Shown here piece after piece: positions 1-7,310 of a DNA stretch of 35,558 nt (position 1 is the first letter of the stretch; each line of letters opens with the position of its first letter). Under the pieces are notes generated by a model. It did not search any database, was not told the origin of the DNA, and saw nothing but the letters and a program-made list of their open reading frames with translations. The stretch lies in assembly GCA_964432945.1 (NCBI GenBank), contig CAYSPO010000011.1, positions 1 to 35,558 on the forward strand, written 5' to 3'. Source of the stretch: CAYSPO01 sp964432945. Its GTDB lineage: Bacteria; Bacillota; Clostridia; Tissierellales; Peptoniphilaceae. The translations under genes were made by a program, and so were the position numbers.

Positions 1-20
1 AGTATTATAGGCTTTAATAT

Positions 21-1505
21 TTAATTTCCTGAAATAATCCAAGCTGATTTCATTGGTATATAAACTGTATCTTGACTATGGCTTATAACTGATTTAGCTC
101 GTGACCACGGGTCAGCAACGCTGATATATCCATTTGCATCAATTCCAGTAAGAACTATAAAATGTCCACCATAAGTCCAATAGTTGCCAAGGGAATTATC
201 TTGACTAGCTATAACCATAGCTCCATTAGATAAAGCTTGATTGATTTGACTTCTACTTGTTGTTTGAACACAATTTAACCCATACTTTCTAGCAGCTGAT
301 GGAAATAACGACCAATAAGAACCACCATCGCCAGGCATCACATGACCATTAGCCATTGAAAAATCTGCCATATCACTAGGAGTTACATATTGATTAGTCA
401 TTGATGATAATACCATTGCCATAGAAGTAGGACCACAACCATTTGCTGCAATTGAGCTATGATATCCTGTACCATATCTATGTGATGCCCAAGGTTCTTC
501 TCTTTGGTTAAAGTATTCAACATAACCTGTAAAAGGAACGTAATAAGAACTTTGAGCTGGTGCAGCTACTTCAGGTACATAAGTATCTACTATTCCAGAA
601 CTAGCATTGGAAGAAGTTGTTGTTTCAATTTCTGCCGTTGCTGCTTGTGCTCTTGCAGCAGTTTCTGCTTCTGCTTTAGCAACTTTTTCAGCTTCAACTC
701 TTGCAATTTCTTCTTGTCTTGCTTTTTCAGCAGCAATTCTAGCTTCTTCTTCTTTTCTTAATCTTTCTTGATATTGAATATTTAAGTTGTCAATTTCTGA
801 ATTTAAGTTGGATACAATTCCATTTAATCTTTCAACTTCACCTTGTGCAAGGTCTTTGTTGTTTTGTAATGCTGCTATTAATGAATTTTGCTCATTTATT
901 GAGTCTAGTAAGCTAGCTTCTTTAAAAGTTAAGTTTTCAAAAGCTTGATCTCTAGATGCTTTTGTTCCCTTTAAATTAAGTATAGTAACTTCTAACTCAT
1001 CTTGCATTTCATTTAATTCAGTTATTATTTCTTTGTCATATCCTGCGACTGCTTTCATAGAATTTAATCTAGTTAAAAAGTCATCAGCATTGCTTGACTC
1101 AAGAAGGACATTTATTGTACCTATATCCCTACTTTTATACATAACATCAAGTCTTTTTTTGAAAACTTCAATCTTTTCTGCCAAGCTTTTTTCAAGTCTT
1201 TCTTTTTTAGATTCGTTTTCTTTAATAGACTTATCAAGTGCTTCAATCTCCCCTTGAAGCGCTTCAATTTCCTCTGTTAATTTTACTCTTTCTTCTCCAA
1301 GCCTTTCGATTTCTGCGAATGCTACATCAATATTAGAATCAACAGCTTGAATTTCAGCTAACTGATTCTGAATAAGATTTTGATTATTTTGAATTTCCTG
1401 TTCTCTAACCTCGATTTCTTCCAATTCATCTGCTCTTGCAGTTAAATTCGGTAAAGATGTAAATAGCAGAACTCCAGCCATTAAAAATGAAAGTTTCTTT
1501 TTCAT
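21..1505 (-). CDS. PcsB-like secreted peptidoglycan hydrolase: coiled coil plus C39-like peptidase domain
   Basis: Seen: 494 aa with a signal peptide (residues 1-26, basic start, hydrophobic core, ending TARA). A long Glu/Lys/Leu coiled coil spans about 27-285, followed by an Ala/Glu-rich linker, an Ala/Pro/Ser stretch, and a C-terminal domain from about 322. That domain carries GCGPTSMAM (Cys357), GGHFIVLTG (His448) and VADPWS, the Cys-His-Asp pattern of the C39_2 papain-like family. Known: PcsB/CwlO-type hydrolases have this coiled coil and are activated outside the cell by the FtsEX ABC complex, but normally carry CHAP or NlpC/P60 domains. Context: it lies 28 nt downstream of ftsX and reads in the same direction, so it is very probably the FtsEX client. 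The ribosome site GGGAGGAAAG supports the ATG at 1505. Cleavage of peptidoglycan rather than protein is inferred. Confidence 0.82.
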   Translation of the reverse strand: MKKKLSFLMAGVLLFTSLPNLTARADELEEIEVREQEIQNNQNLIQNQLAEIQAVDSNIDVAFAEIERLGEERVKLTEEIEALQGEIEALDKSIKENESKKERLEKSLAEKIEVFKKRLDVMYKSRDIGTINVLLESSNADDFLTRLNSMKAVAGYDKEIITELNEMQDELEVTILNLKGTKASRDQAFENLTFKEASLLDSINEQNSLIAALQNNKDLAQGEVERLNGIVSNLNSEIDNLNIQYQERLRKEEEARIAAEKARQEEIARVEAEKVAKAEAETAARAQAATAEIETTTSSNASSGIVDTYVPEVAAPAQSSYYVPFTGYVEYFNQREEPWASHRYGTGYHSSIAANGCGPTSMAMVLSSMTNQYVTPSDMADFSMANGHVMPGDGGSYWSLFPSAARKYGLNCVQTTSRSQINQALSNGAMVIASQDNSLGNYWTYGGHFIVLTGIDANGYISVADPWSRAKSVISHSQDTVYIPMKSAWIISGN

Positions 1506-1533
1506 TCTTTCCTCCCTAGACCTTAAGTTCTTA

Positions 1534-2436
1534 CTAAACTTTCAGGTGTTTTTTTGTCGAGAATAGTGATCCTATTGTTCCAATCACGATTCCCAGCATT
1601 GAAAATATAATTAATAGGTTAATTTTTAATATTTCAAGGCTAATCATATAAGTTGATATAACCTGATACAATTTTTCATTAAACCTATTAAAAGCGTATT
1701 CATATCCATAATATATTAACATATATGCAATAAAAGAGCCAATTAAACCAAAAATTATTCCTTCAATAATAAAGGGTGTGGTAATCATTGCATCAGACGA
1801 GCCTAAATACTTCATAATTTGAATCTCATCTTTTCTGCTTTCAACAGTTAATTTTACCGTGTTTGAAATAACAACAATAGAAATTACTAAAAGGATTGCT
1901 GAAACTAAAAGACCACCATATTTAATATATTGCGACAAATTAATAAGTTTATTAATTGTATCTTGGTAATATGTAACTGTAGTTACTCCATCAAGAGCCT
2001 TAGCTTCTTTGACTATACCATCAGAGTTTTCTATATCCTTAACGTTAACTACAAAAGATCTTTCAAGGGGATTATCTTTTTCTAATCCCTCTAGAAGATA
2101 TGAATCTTCTCCCCATGCCTCTTTCATAATTTCTAAGGCATCTTCCTTATCTTTATACTGGACATTCTCCACCCCGTCAATTTTTCCTATTAATTCTTCC
2201 AACTCTTTTATTCTTTCATCATTTATATCATCAGAAATATAAATTTCAATTTCATCAACTCTTGATTGAACATCTTGAACAATTACATTTGCAGAAAGGC
2301 TTACTATTATTACAATCCCCATAATTATAGAAACTGCAGCAATAGACAAAATAGAAGCAAAGCCATTTGACTTATGTGTCCATGCATTTACAAATCCTGA
2401 CTTAATTGTTACTAGTATTTTTCTTATTGTCTTCAT
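1534..2436 (-). CDS. ftsX: Cell division protein FtsX
   Basis: FtsX is the membrane subunit of the FtsEX ABC complex, which transmits ATP hydrolysis across the membrane to control septal or lateral wall hydrolases. The 300 aa protein has the expected layout: a cytoplasmic N-terminus, TM1 at about 28-52, an extracellular domain at about 53-170, then TM2 (171-194), TM3 (220-244) and TM4 (271-293). The stretch after TM2 (NTVKLTVESRKDEIQIMKYLG) is the conserved FtsX cytoplasmic segment. Its ATG overlaps the ftsE stop by 4 nt (ATGA), so the two are translationally coupled, and the PcsB-like hydrolase follows. The length is normal for Gram-positive FtsX. Confidence 0.95.
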   Translation of the reverse strand: MKTIRKILVTIKSGFVNAWTHKSNGFASILSIAAVSIIMGIVIIVSLSANVIVQDVQSRVDEIEIYISDDINDERIKELEELIGKIDGVENVQYKDKEDALEIMKEAWGEDSYLLEGLEKDNPLERSFVVNVKDIENSDGIVKEAKALDGVTTVTYYQDTINKLINLSQYIKYGGLLVSAILLVISIVVISNTVKLTVESRKDEIQIMKYLGSSDAMITTPFIIEGIIFGLIGSFIAYMLIYYGYEYAFNRFNEKLYQVISTYMISLEILKINLLIIFSMLGIVIGTIGSLFSTKKHLKV

Positions 2437-2732
2437 AGGTAACTACCCTTTTCTTCATCACTAATGATTTGGCCATCTTCAAGTCTAATTACTCTTTTAC
2501 CTAAAGAATCTACAATCTCTTTTGAATGTGTAATCATTATNNNNNNNNNNNNNNNNNNNNNNNNNNNNNNNNNNNNNNNNNNNNNNNNNNNNNNNNNNNN
2601 NNNNNNNNNNNNNNNNNNNNNNNNNNNNNNNNNNNNNNNNACAAATTCTCCTTGTTCTATATGGAAGCTAACATCATTAAGTGCTTGAATTTTTCTAGTA
2701 TATTTTTTACTTACATTTGAAAACCGTATCAT
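2433..2732 (-). CDS. ftsE: Cell division ATP-binding protein FtsE (interrupted by an assembly gap)
   Basis: Only the two ends are readable. Residues 1-30 (IRFSNVSKKY, ALNDVSFHIEQGEF) match the start of FtsE before the Walker A loop. The last 35 residues (ITHSKEIVDSLGKRVIRLEDG) match the H-loop and C-terminus. The 100 N at 2541-2640 replace the middle, so Walker A, the ABC signature and Walker B cannot be seen. The family is usually about 228 aa, so roughly 160 residues are probably missing, far more than 100 nt. The frame across the N run stays open only by chance. The ribosome site is AGAGGTGGTG before the ATG at 2732. Together with ftsX and the hydrolase it forms the FtsEX operon. Confidence 0.9.
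   Translation of the reverse strand: MIRFSNVSKKYTRKIQALNDVSFHIEQGEFXXXXXXXXXXXXXXXXXXXXXXXXXXXXXXXXXXIMITHSKEIVDSLGKRVIRLEDGQIISDEEKGSYL
2541..2640. other. Assembly gap of 100 N inside ftsE
   Basis: This is a run of exactly 100 N, the conventional placeholder for a gap of unknown size. The flanks are the N- and C-terminal codons of one ftsE gene. From the usual FtsE length the real missing DNA should be near 480-490 nt (inference). Confidence 0.95.
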
Positions 2733-2892
2733 TTTTCACCACCTCTAAACTCCAATTGTTAGTATAACATTTATAGTAATATATTTCCTTAACTTACTTG
2801 AAAATTCTATTACTTTTCAGCTATTATACCATAAGAAAATACTAAAAAAACAAGAATATAATCCGATTCTTCTCTTGAAACAAGGCTTTTTC

Positions 2893-2921
2893 TTTACAAT
2901 TTAACCAATTATATATATACT
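2893..2921 (+). promoter_or_regulatory. Possible sigma-A promoter for the folate cyclo-ligase gene
   Basis: TTTACA (2893-2898), a 17 nt spacer and TATACT (2916-2921) lie just upstream of the start at 2938. The predicted 5' leader is only about 10 nt, short for a transcript that uses its ribosome site, so this is tentative. The rest of the 205 nt divergent region (2733-2937) is AT-rich with nothing else I can name. Confidence 0.4.
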
Positions 2922-2937
2922 TATACAGGTGATATAT

Positions 2938-3489
2938 ATGGACAAAAAACAAATCAGAGATCTTTACAAGAAAAAAAGATCTTCATTAAGCGAGGAAGAA
3001 AGGCTAGAGATGAGCGAAAAAGCCTTAGCTAAACTCGTTAATTGTGATGATTATAAAAATGCCAATCATATTTTTGCTTTCATTAATATGGGTACTGAAA
3101 TCAACACTAAAATAGCTATCAAAAAATTTTTGGAAGATGAAAAAAAAGTGTATGTGCCTATAACTAAAAAAGGTGAAAATGAAATGAAATTCACTAGACT
3201 TAGGGATCTCAGTCACTTAGTTCAAGGTAATTTTGGAGTTCCAGAACCTGGTGAAGAATATATTAAGTGTGTTGATCACAATCTTGCTGATTTAGTGTTA
3301 GTTCCTGGGCTTTCCTTTGATACAAAAGGTTATAGAACAGGATACGGCGGAGGCTTCTATGATAGATTTTTCGCTAGCATTACAACTGACTGCATAAAAG
3401 TAGGTTATTGCTTTAGTACACAATTATCTGAAGAAGATTTGCCAACAAACCAATATGATATTGCTGTAGATTATGTAATTACTGACTAA
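2938..3489 (+). CDS. 5-formyltetrahydrofolate cyclo-ligase
   Basis: This enzyme (MTHFS, YgfA/Fau family) uses ATP to convert 5-formyl-THF to 5,10-methenyl-THF, returning a stored folate to the one-carbon pool. The 183 aa product begins DKKQIRDLYKKKRSSLS, with the typical basic N-terminal helix. It contains the diagnostic C-terminal motif GYRTGYGGGFYDRF that forms the nucleotide/substrate loop, preceded by LVLVPGLSFD. I chose the ATG at 2938 because the in-frame GTG at 2929 is itself part of the ribosome site AGGTG. The next gene, a CofE-like ligase, starts 13 nt after its stop, so the two are probably co-transcribed. Confidence 0.93.
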   Translation: MDKKQIRDLYKKKRSSLSEEERLEMSEKALAKLVNCDDYKNANHIFAFINMGTEINTKIAIKKFLEDEKKVYVPITKKGENEMKFTRLRDLSHLVQGNFGVPEPGEEYIKCVDHNLADLVLVPGLSFDTKGYRTGYGGGFYDRFFASITTDCIKVGYCFSTQLSEEDLPTNQYDIAVDYVITD

Positions 3490-3502
3490 GACGGAGGAAA
3501 AA

Positions 3503-4690
3503 ATGAGTAGAAATATAGGAACATCGGCTTACGGGTTGAGAACGCCCATTATAAAACAAGGAGATAATTTAGCAGAAATAGTAGTCGATTCATTAATAGA
3601 TTCACTAGATGATATTCCTGCAGAATTAAAAGAAACCGATGTGGTAGCTATAACTGAATCTTTATTAGCTAGGTCACAAGGTAACTTTTGTTCAATTGAC
3701 CAAATAGCAGAAGATATAAACTCTAAATTTGACGAAACAGTTGGAGTGCTATTTCCAATTGCGAGCAGAAATAGGTTTTCTCTTATTTTAAAAGCTATTG
3801 CAAAAACAGGCAAAAAAGTTGTCGTGTTTTTAAAATATCCAGTAGACGAAGTAGGCAATAGACTTTTAGATGAAGAAGTGCTTATAAATTCAAATATAAA
3901 TCTATATACAGATGTATTGGATGAAAATCAATATAGAGAGCTGACAGGAGATTCCTACCCACATCCATTTACAGGTATTGACTATGTAGACCTATATAAA
4001 GAATGTGCCTATAATGATAATATAGAAATCTACCTATCAAATAATCCATTAGCAATACTTGATTATACTGATGAAATTTTAATTTCAAGTATTCATGATA
4101 GAAATAAATTAAAATCTATGCTAAAAGATAAAGCTTCTAAAGTTTATACATTAGCAGATATTATGAGTGAGCCAATTAATAATTCAGGATTTAACCCTGA
4201 CTATGGTTTATATGGCTCTAACCTAGCTGGAAAAGAAACACTAAAACTTTTCCCTAGAAATTCAGAAGACTTTGTTTATGAAGTTCAAAAAAATATTCAC
4301 CAAAGAACCGGAGTGTCTCCTGAAGTAATGATTTATGGAGATGGAGCTTTCAAAGATCCAGTAGGAGGAATTTGGGAATTTGCAGATCCAGTTGTATCCC
4401 CTGGCTTCACTTCTAATCTTACAGGTGTACCAACTGAATATAAGTTAAAATACTTAGCAGATAATCCAGATTTCCCAGTAGATTCAAGGGACGAGCTAGA
4501 ATCTGCATTAAAAGAAAAAATAAAAAACAAAGAAGACTTTGATGCTAAACAAGAAGCGTCTCTTGGAACTACTCCAAGAAGAATAACCGATTTATTAGGT
4601 TCTCTATCAGACTTAATCTCAGGATCTGGTGATAAGGGGACTCCAGTTGTTCTTATTAAAGGTTACTTTGACAATTTTGCAAGTGAATAA
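3503..4690 (+). CDS. CofE-like (coenzyme F420-0:L-glutamate ligase family) protein
   Basis: The 395 aa product opens with GTSAYGLRTPIIKQGDNLAEIV, then ETDVVAITESLLARSQGN, matching the start of the F420-0:gamma-glutamyl ligase family (PF01996), which adds gamma-linked glutamate to a cofactor. A later Gly/Asp-rich stretch (YGDGAFKDPVGG) and FADPVVSPGF also fit. It is longer than archaeal CofE (about 250 aa), so it belongs to the extended Firmicute subgroup whose substrate is not settled. Nothing else in this window points to F420 synthesis. It follows a folate enzyme by 13 nt with its own ribosome site (GGAGG), which makes a folate or other pterin substrate a reasonable but unproven guess. Confidence 0.8.
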   Translation: MSRNIGTSAYGLRTPIIKQGDNLAEIVVDSLIDSLDDIPAELKETDVVAITESLLARSQGNFCSIDQIAEDINSKFDETVGVLFPIASRNRFSLILKAIAKTGKKVVVFLKYPVDEVGNRLLDEEVLINSNINLYTDVLDENQYRELTGDSYPHPFTGIDYVDLYKECAYNDNIEIYLSNNPLAILDYTDEILISSIHDRNKLKSMLKDKASKVYTLADIMSEPINNSGFNPDYGLYGSNLAGKETLKLFPRNSEDFVYEVQKNIHQRTGVSPEVMIYGDGAFKDPVGGIWEFADPVVSPGFTSNLTGVPTEYKLKYLADNPDFPVDSRDELESALKEKIKNKEDFDAKQEASLGTTPRRITDLLGSLSDLISGSGDKGTPVVLIKGYFDNFASE

Positions 4691-4695
4691 ATAAA

Positions 4696-4721
4696 AAAAG
4701 CCAGTAATTATACTGACTTTT
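4696..4721 (+). terminator. Hairpin after the CofE-like gene
   Basis: AAAAGCCAGTA (4696-4706) pairs with TACTGACTTTT (4711-4721) with one C/A mismatch, immediately after the stop codon at 4690. It is weaker than the next hairpin. Confidence 0.6.
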
Positions 4722-4726
4722 AAATT

Positions 4727-4759
4727 AAAAAGATATAGCCAAAGGCTATATCTTTTTTT
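4727..4759. terminator. Strong bidirectional terminator between convergent genes
   Basis: A perfect 14 bp stem, AAAAAGATATAGCC (4727-4740) with GGCTATATCTTTTT (4744-4757) and a 3 nt loop, with A and T tracts on either side. It sits between the converging CofE-like gene and mazF and can stop transcription from both. Confidence 0.92.
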
Positions 4760-4764
4760 ATGTA

Positions 4765-5109
4765 TTAAACCTCTAGAGATACTTTAATAGCGTCTTCTAC
4801 TCTTCTAAGCACCTTTTCATCCAAGTTCCCTATTTTCTCCTGTAATCTTTTTTTATCAATAGTTCTAATCTGCTCAAGTAGGATAATTGAATTTTTAGAA
4901 ATTCCATACTGTTCAGAAGAATCTATAGCAACATGCGTAGGTAATTTGGCCTTATTTGTCTGAGATGTTATCGCTGCTACTATTACCGTTGGACTATACT
5001 TGTTTCCAACATCATTTTGAACTACCAACACAGGCCTTGTTCCCCCTTGCTCGGAACCAATGACAGGATTTAGGTCTGCATAATACAAGTCCCCTCTTTT
5101 AATTTTCAT
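4765..5109 (-). CDS. MazF/EndoA-type mRNA endoribonuclease toxin
   Basis: The 114 aa product shows the PemK/MazF fold: RGDLYYADLNPVIGSEQGGTRPVLVVQND at the start, with the conserved GxRPVLVVQN loop, then ITSQTNKAKLPTHV and LLEQIRTIDKKRL. MazF enzymes cut single-stranded mRNA at short motifs and are normally held inactive by a small antitoxin. In Bacillus the order is alr-antitoxin-toxin. Here the mazF ATG overlaps the alr stop by one base (TAATG), leaving no room for an antitoxin gene between them, and none is seen downstream before the terminator. The ribosome site is GAGGTGG inside the end of alr. The family is certain; how the toxin is controlled is unknown. Confidence 0.93.
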   Translation of the reverse strand: MKIKRGDLYYADLNPVIGSEQGGTRPVLVVQNDVGNKYSPTVIVAAITSQTNKAKLPTHVAIDSSEQYGISKNSIILLEQIRTIDKKRLQEKIGNLDEKVLRRVEDAIKVSLEV

Positions 5110-6266
5110 TATTCCACCTCGGTTCTAAAACACCATTTTTCTTCTATAATTTCATTTCCTTTCTTATATAACCTAGGAACTCTTGGTCCAACGTTGCATA
5201 ACACTTCATATGCTATAGTCTTACACATACTAGCAACATCATCCACGCTAATACCTTCTCCAAATATTTCTACCACATTTCCAACTTTCAAATCTATATT
5301 TTTAATATCTACCATAAATTGGTCCATACATACATTACCAATTATTGGACATTTAACTCCATCTACTATAATAAAACCTTGATTAGATAATAATCTTGGT
5401 ACTCCATCGGCATAACCTGCACCTATTGTAGCAACTTTGGTTTTTTTATCTGCTGTAAAAGTACAGCCATAAGAAACAGATTGACCTTTTTCTACATATT
5501 TAATATTTGTAACATATGCTTTCAAAGACATAAGAGATTTCAATTTTACCTCTGTTTCATCTTGAACATATTTTGAGGGATATACGCCGTATAATCCAAT
5601 ACCAAGTCTAATCATATCAGCCTTATGATTATACATAATTGCTCCAGCATCATTGTCCATATGTACTATATCAAATATAACCCCATTATCTTCAAGTTTA
5701 TCTAAAAAGTCAACAAATCTTTCAGTTTGCTCTTTCGTATAATCTGATTTCATATCTGCTGATGCAAAATGAGTGAAAACTCCTTTTAGACTAAGATTTT
5801 CTAAAGATGAAATTTTAATGATATCTCCAAGTGCCTCATCAGTGCATTTAAAACCTATTCTATTCATACCAGTATCTAACTTTATATGTACCTTATGAAT
5901 TTTATTTTGCTTTTTTGCTGAATTATTTATTCTCAGGGCTTGTTCATAAGTAAAGACTGTAGTTTCTATCTCCTCTCTAACCGCTATGTCTTCTGCTCCT
6001 TCTAGGGGAGCAGTTAAAGTCATTACAGGAGTATCTTTAATAACTTTTTTCAATAGAATAGCTTCTTGCAGAGAGCTTGTTGCAAAATAATCGACCCCCT
6101 CATCTTCTAAGGTTTGGGCAATCATTTCATATCCATGCCCATAGGCATTCGCTTTAATTACACAGCATATTTTTTTACCCTTGTGTTTATTCAAATAGAT
6201 TTGTCGATAATTAAAAATTAAATTATCTAAGTTTATTTCAGCATACGAACTTTGTATTAATTCCAT
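5109..6266 (-). CDS. alr: Alanine racemase
   Basis: PLP enzyme that makes D-alanine for peptidoglycan. The 385 aa product has the PLP-lysine motif VIKANAYGHG (Lys38) near the N-terminus of the TIM barrel. It also has VSYGCTF, carrying the second catalytic Tyr, GAGYADGVPR, and CMDQFMVD in the C-terminal domain. Ribosome site AAGGGAG precedes the ATG, which lies inside the last codons of nnr (10 nt overlap). The C-terminus runs about 17 residues past PRLYKK, ending EEKWCFRTEVE, and overlaps mazF. The order acpS-nnr-alr-mazF is that of the Bacillus ydcB-ydcC-alr-ndoA locus, minus ydcC and the antitoxin. Confidence 0.96.
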   Translation of the reverse strand: MELIQSSYAEINLDNLIFNYRQIYLNKHKGKKICCVIKANAYGHGYEMIAQTLEDEGVDYFATSSLQEAILLKKVIKDTPVMTLTAPLEGAEDIAVREEIETTVFTYEQALRINNSAKKQNKIHKVHIKLDTGMNRIGFKCTDEALGDIIKISSLENLSLKGVFTHFASADMKSDYTKEQTERFVDFLDKLEDNGVIFDIVHMDNDAGAIMYNHKADMIRLGIGLYGVYPSKYVQDETEVKLKSLMSLKAYVTNIKYVEKGQSVSYGCTFTADKKTKVATIGAGYADGVPRLLSNQGFIIVDGVKCPIIGNVCMDQFMVDIKNIDLKVGNVVEIFGEGISVDDVASMCKTIAYEVLCNVGPRVPRLYKKGNEIIEEKWCFRTEVE

Positions 6267-6934
6267 TTTCTAATCTCCCTTATTGCCTTCGAGATATTCT
6301 CAATAATATCACTAGCTATAATAGAATCTTCACCCAATTTATCAGCAGCCATATCTCCTGCTAAACCATGAAGATAAACACCTAGGATAGATGCTTCATA
6401 TAAACTATAGCCTTGCGCTACAAACGACCCTATCATGCCTGTGAGAACATCTCCACTACCTGCGGTAGCCATTCCTGAGTTACCAGTTTCATTTATATAT
6501 ACATCTTTTCCATTAGTTACTATAGTTTCATGACCTTTCAAAACTACTATGATATTATATATTTTTGCAGTTTCTATTGCAATCTGTAGCGGATTTTCCT
6601 CAATTTCTTTGAGATCTTTCTTAAGAAATCTAGCTAATTCGCCTCTATGAGGGGTTATTACAATATTTTTGTTTTTCAAACATTCTGGATCTTCAGCAGC
6701 GGCATTTATTCCATCTGCATCTAAAACTAAAGGTATCTCTTTTTTTAATATTTTTTTTAATAACTCGAGTATTATATCACTAACACCTAAACCAGGTCCA
6801 AAAGATATTGCATCTAAATCATTTGTTTTTTCTAATAAAAACTCTAGAGATTCCTTAGTAAAGCCTGAATCATCTCCAAAACTCCAAACTATATTTTCTA
6901 AACTTTTTATTTGGGTAATTAATGAAATACTTTC
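6257..6934 (-). CDS. ADP/ATP-dependent NAD(P)H-hydrate dehydratase domain (5' part lost in gap)
   Basis: Reading upstream of the first TTG (6679) the frame stays open to the gap edge at 6934, and the extra sequence is clearly part of the same protein. It contains FGPGLGVSD, LVLDADGINA, VITPHRGE, VVLKGHETIV and GSGDVLTGMIG, the sugar-kinase-like ATP/ADP site of NnrD. This enzyme repairs damaged hydrated NAD(P)H. In Firmicutes it is usually fused behind an NnrE epimerase domain of about 200 aa, which would lie in the missing DNA. A start at 6679 would cut off half the nucleotide fold and is rejected. Its 3' end overlaps alr by 10 nt. Confidence 0.9.
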   Translation of the reverse strand, partial: ESISLITQIKSLENIVWSFGDDSGFTKESLEFLLEKTNDLDAISFGPGLGVSDIILELLKKILKKEIPLVLDADGINAAAEDPECLKNKNIVITPHRGELARFLKKDLKEIEENPLQIAIETAKIYNIIVVLKGHETIVTNGKDVYINETGNSGMATAGSGDVLTGMIGSFVAQGYSLYEASILGVYLHGLAGDMAADKLGEDSIIASDIIENISKAIREIRKWN

Positions 6935-7034
6935 NNNNNNNNNNNNNNNNNNNNNNNNNNNNNNNNNNNNNNNNNNNNNNNNNNNNNNNNNNNNNNNNNN
7001 NNNNNNNNNNNNNNNNNNNNNNNNNNNNNNNNNN
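6935..7034. other. Assembly gap of 100 N between acpS and nnr
   Basis: Exactly 100 N, with acpS codons on one side and the middle of nnrD on the other. The missing piece should hold the last 30 or so residues of AcpS, any NnrE domain and the start of NnrD, so the real gap is probably several hundred bases or more. Confidence 0.95.
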
Positions 7035-7310
7035 TGCTAATTCCTCTGCCTTAGGAGATAAAACAACATAAGGTTGACCGCTTTGTTTTCTGAAGATTTC
7101 CATATCATGAAAAGCAAGTTTTCCTATGCCTGTTTCAAATACTTTAGAGATAGCCTCTTTGCAGGCAAAGGAGCCAGCTATGCTTTCTAGTTTACTTGTC
7201 TTTAAGTATTCAATTTCCCTAGAAGTAAAAACTTTTTCAAAAAACCTTTCTTTTTTTAAAAGTCTTTCTATTCTATCTAGCTCTAAAATATCTATTCCTA
7301 TACTAGCCAT
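7035..7310 (-). CDS. acpS: Holo-[acyl-carrier-protein] synthase, 3' end lost in gap
   Basis: Transfers 4'-phosphopantetheine from CoA to acyl carrier protein for fatty-acid synthesis. The 92 readable residues include IGIDILELDRIERLL (Mg-binding Asp) and SFACKEAISKVFETGIG (the catalytic Glu motif), then LSPKAEELA at the gap edge. The family is about 120-126 aa, so the last 30 residues (normally ending in an SISH motif) are missing. The open frame that continues through the N run is not AcpS; it is out-of-frame nnrD sequence. The ATG at 7310 overlaps the end of the amidohydrolase gene by 8 nt. Confidence 0.92.

Noticed and set aside
504..761. 85 aa Phe/Cys/Ser-rich plus-strand frame
   Set aside because: Antisense to the Ala/Glu coiled coil of the PcsB-like gene; the composition is a codon shadow and there is no ribosome site.
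6669..7040. 123 aa plus-strand frame crossing the gap
   Set aside because: Antisense to nnrD, and its upstream part is N sequence.
6870..7310. AcpS frame continuing through the N run
   Set aside because: The residues after the gap are nnrD DNA read in the wrong frame; the continuity is an artefact of the 100 N.
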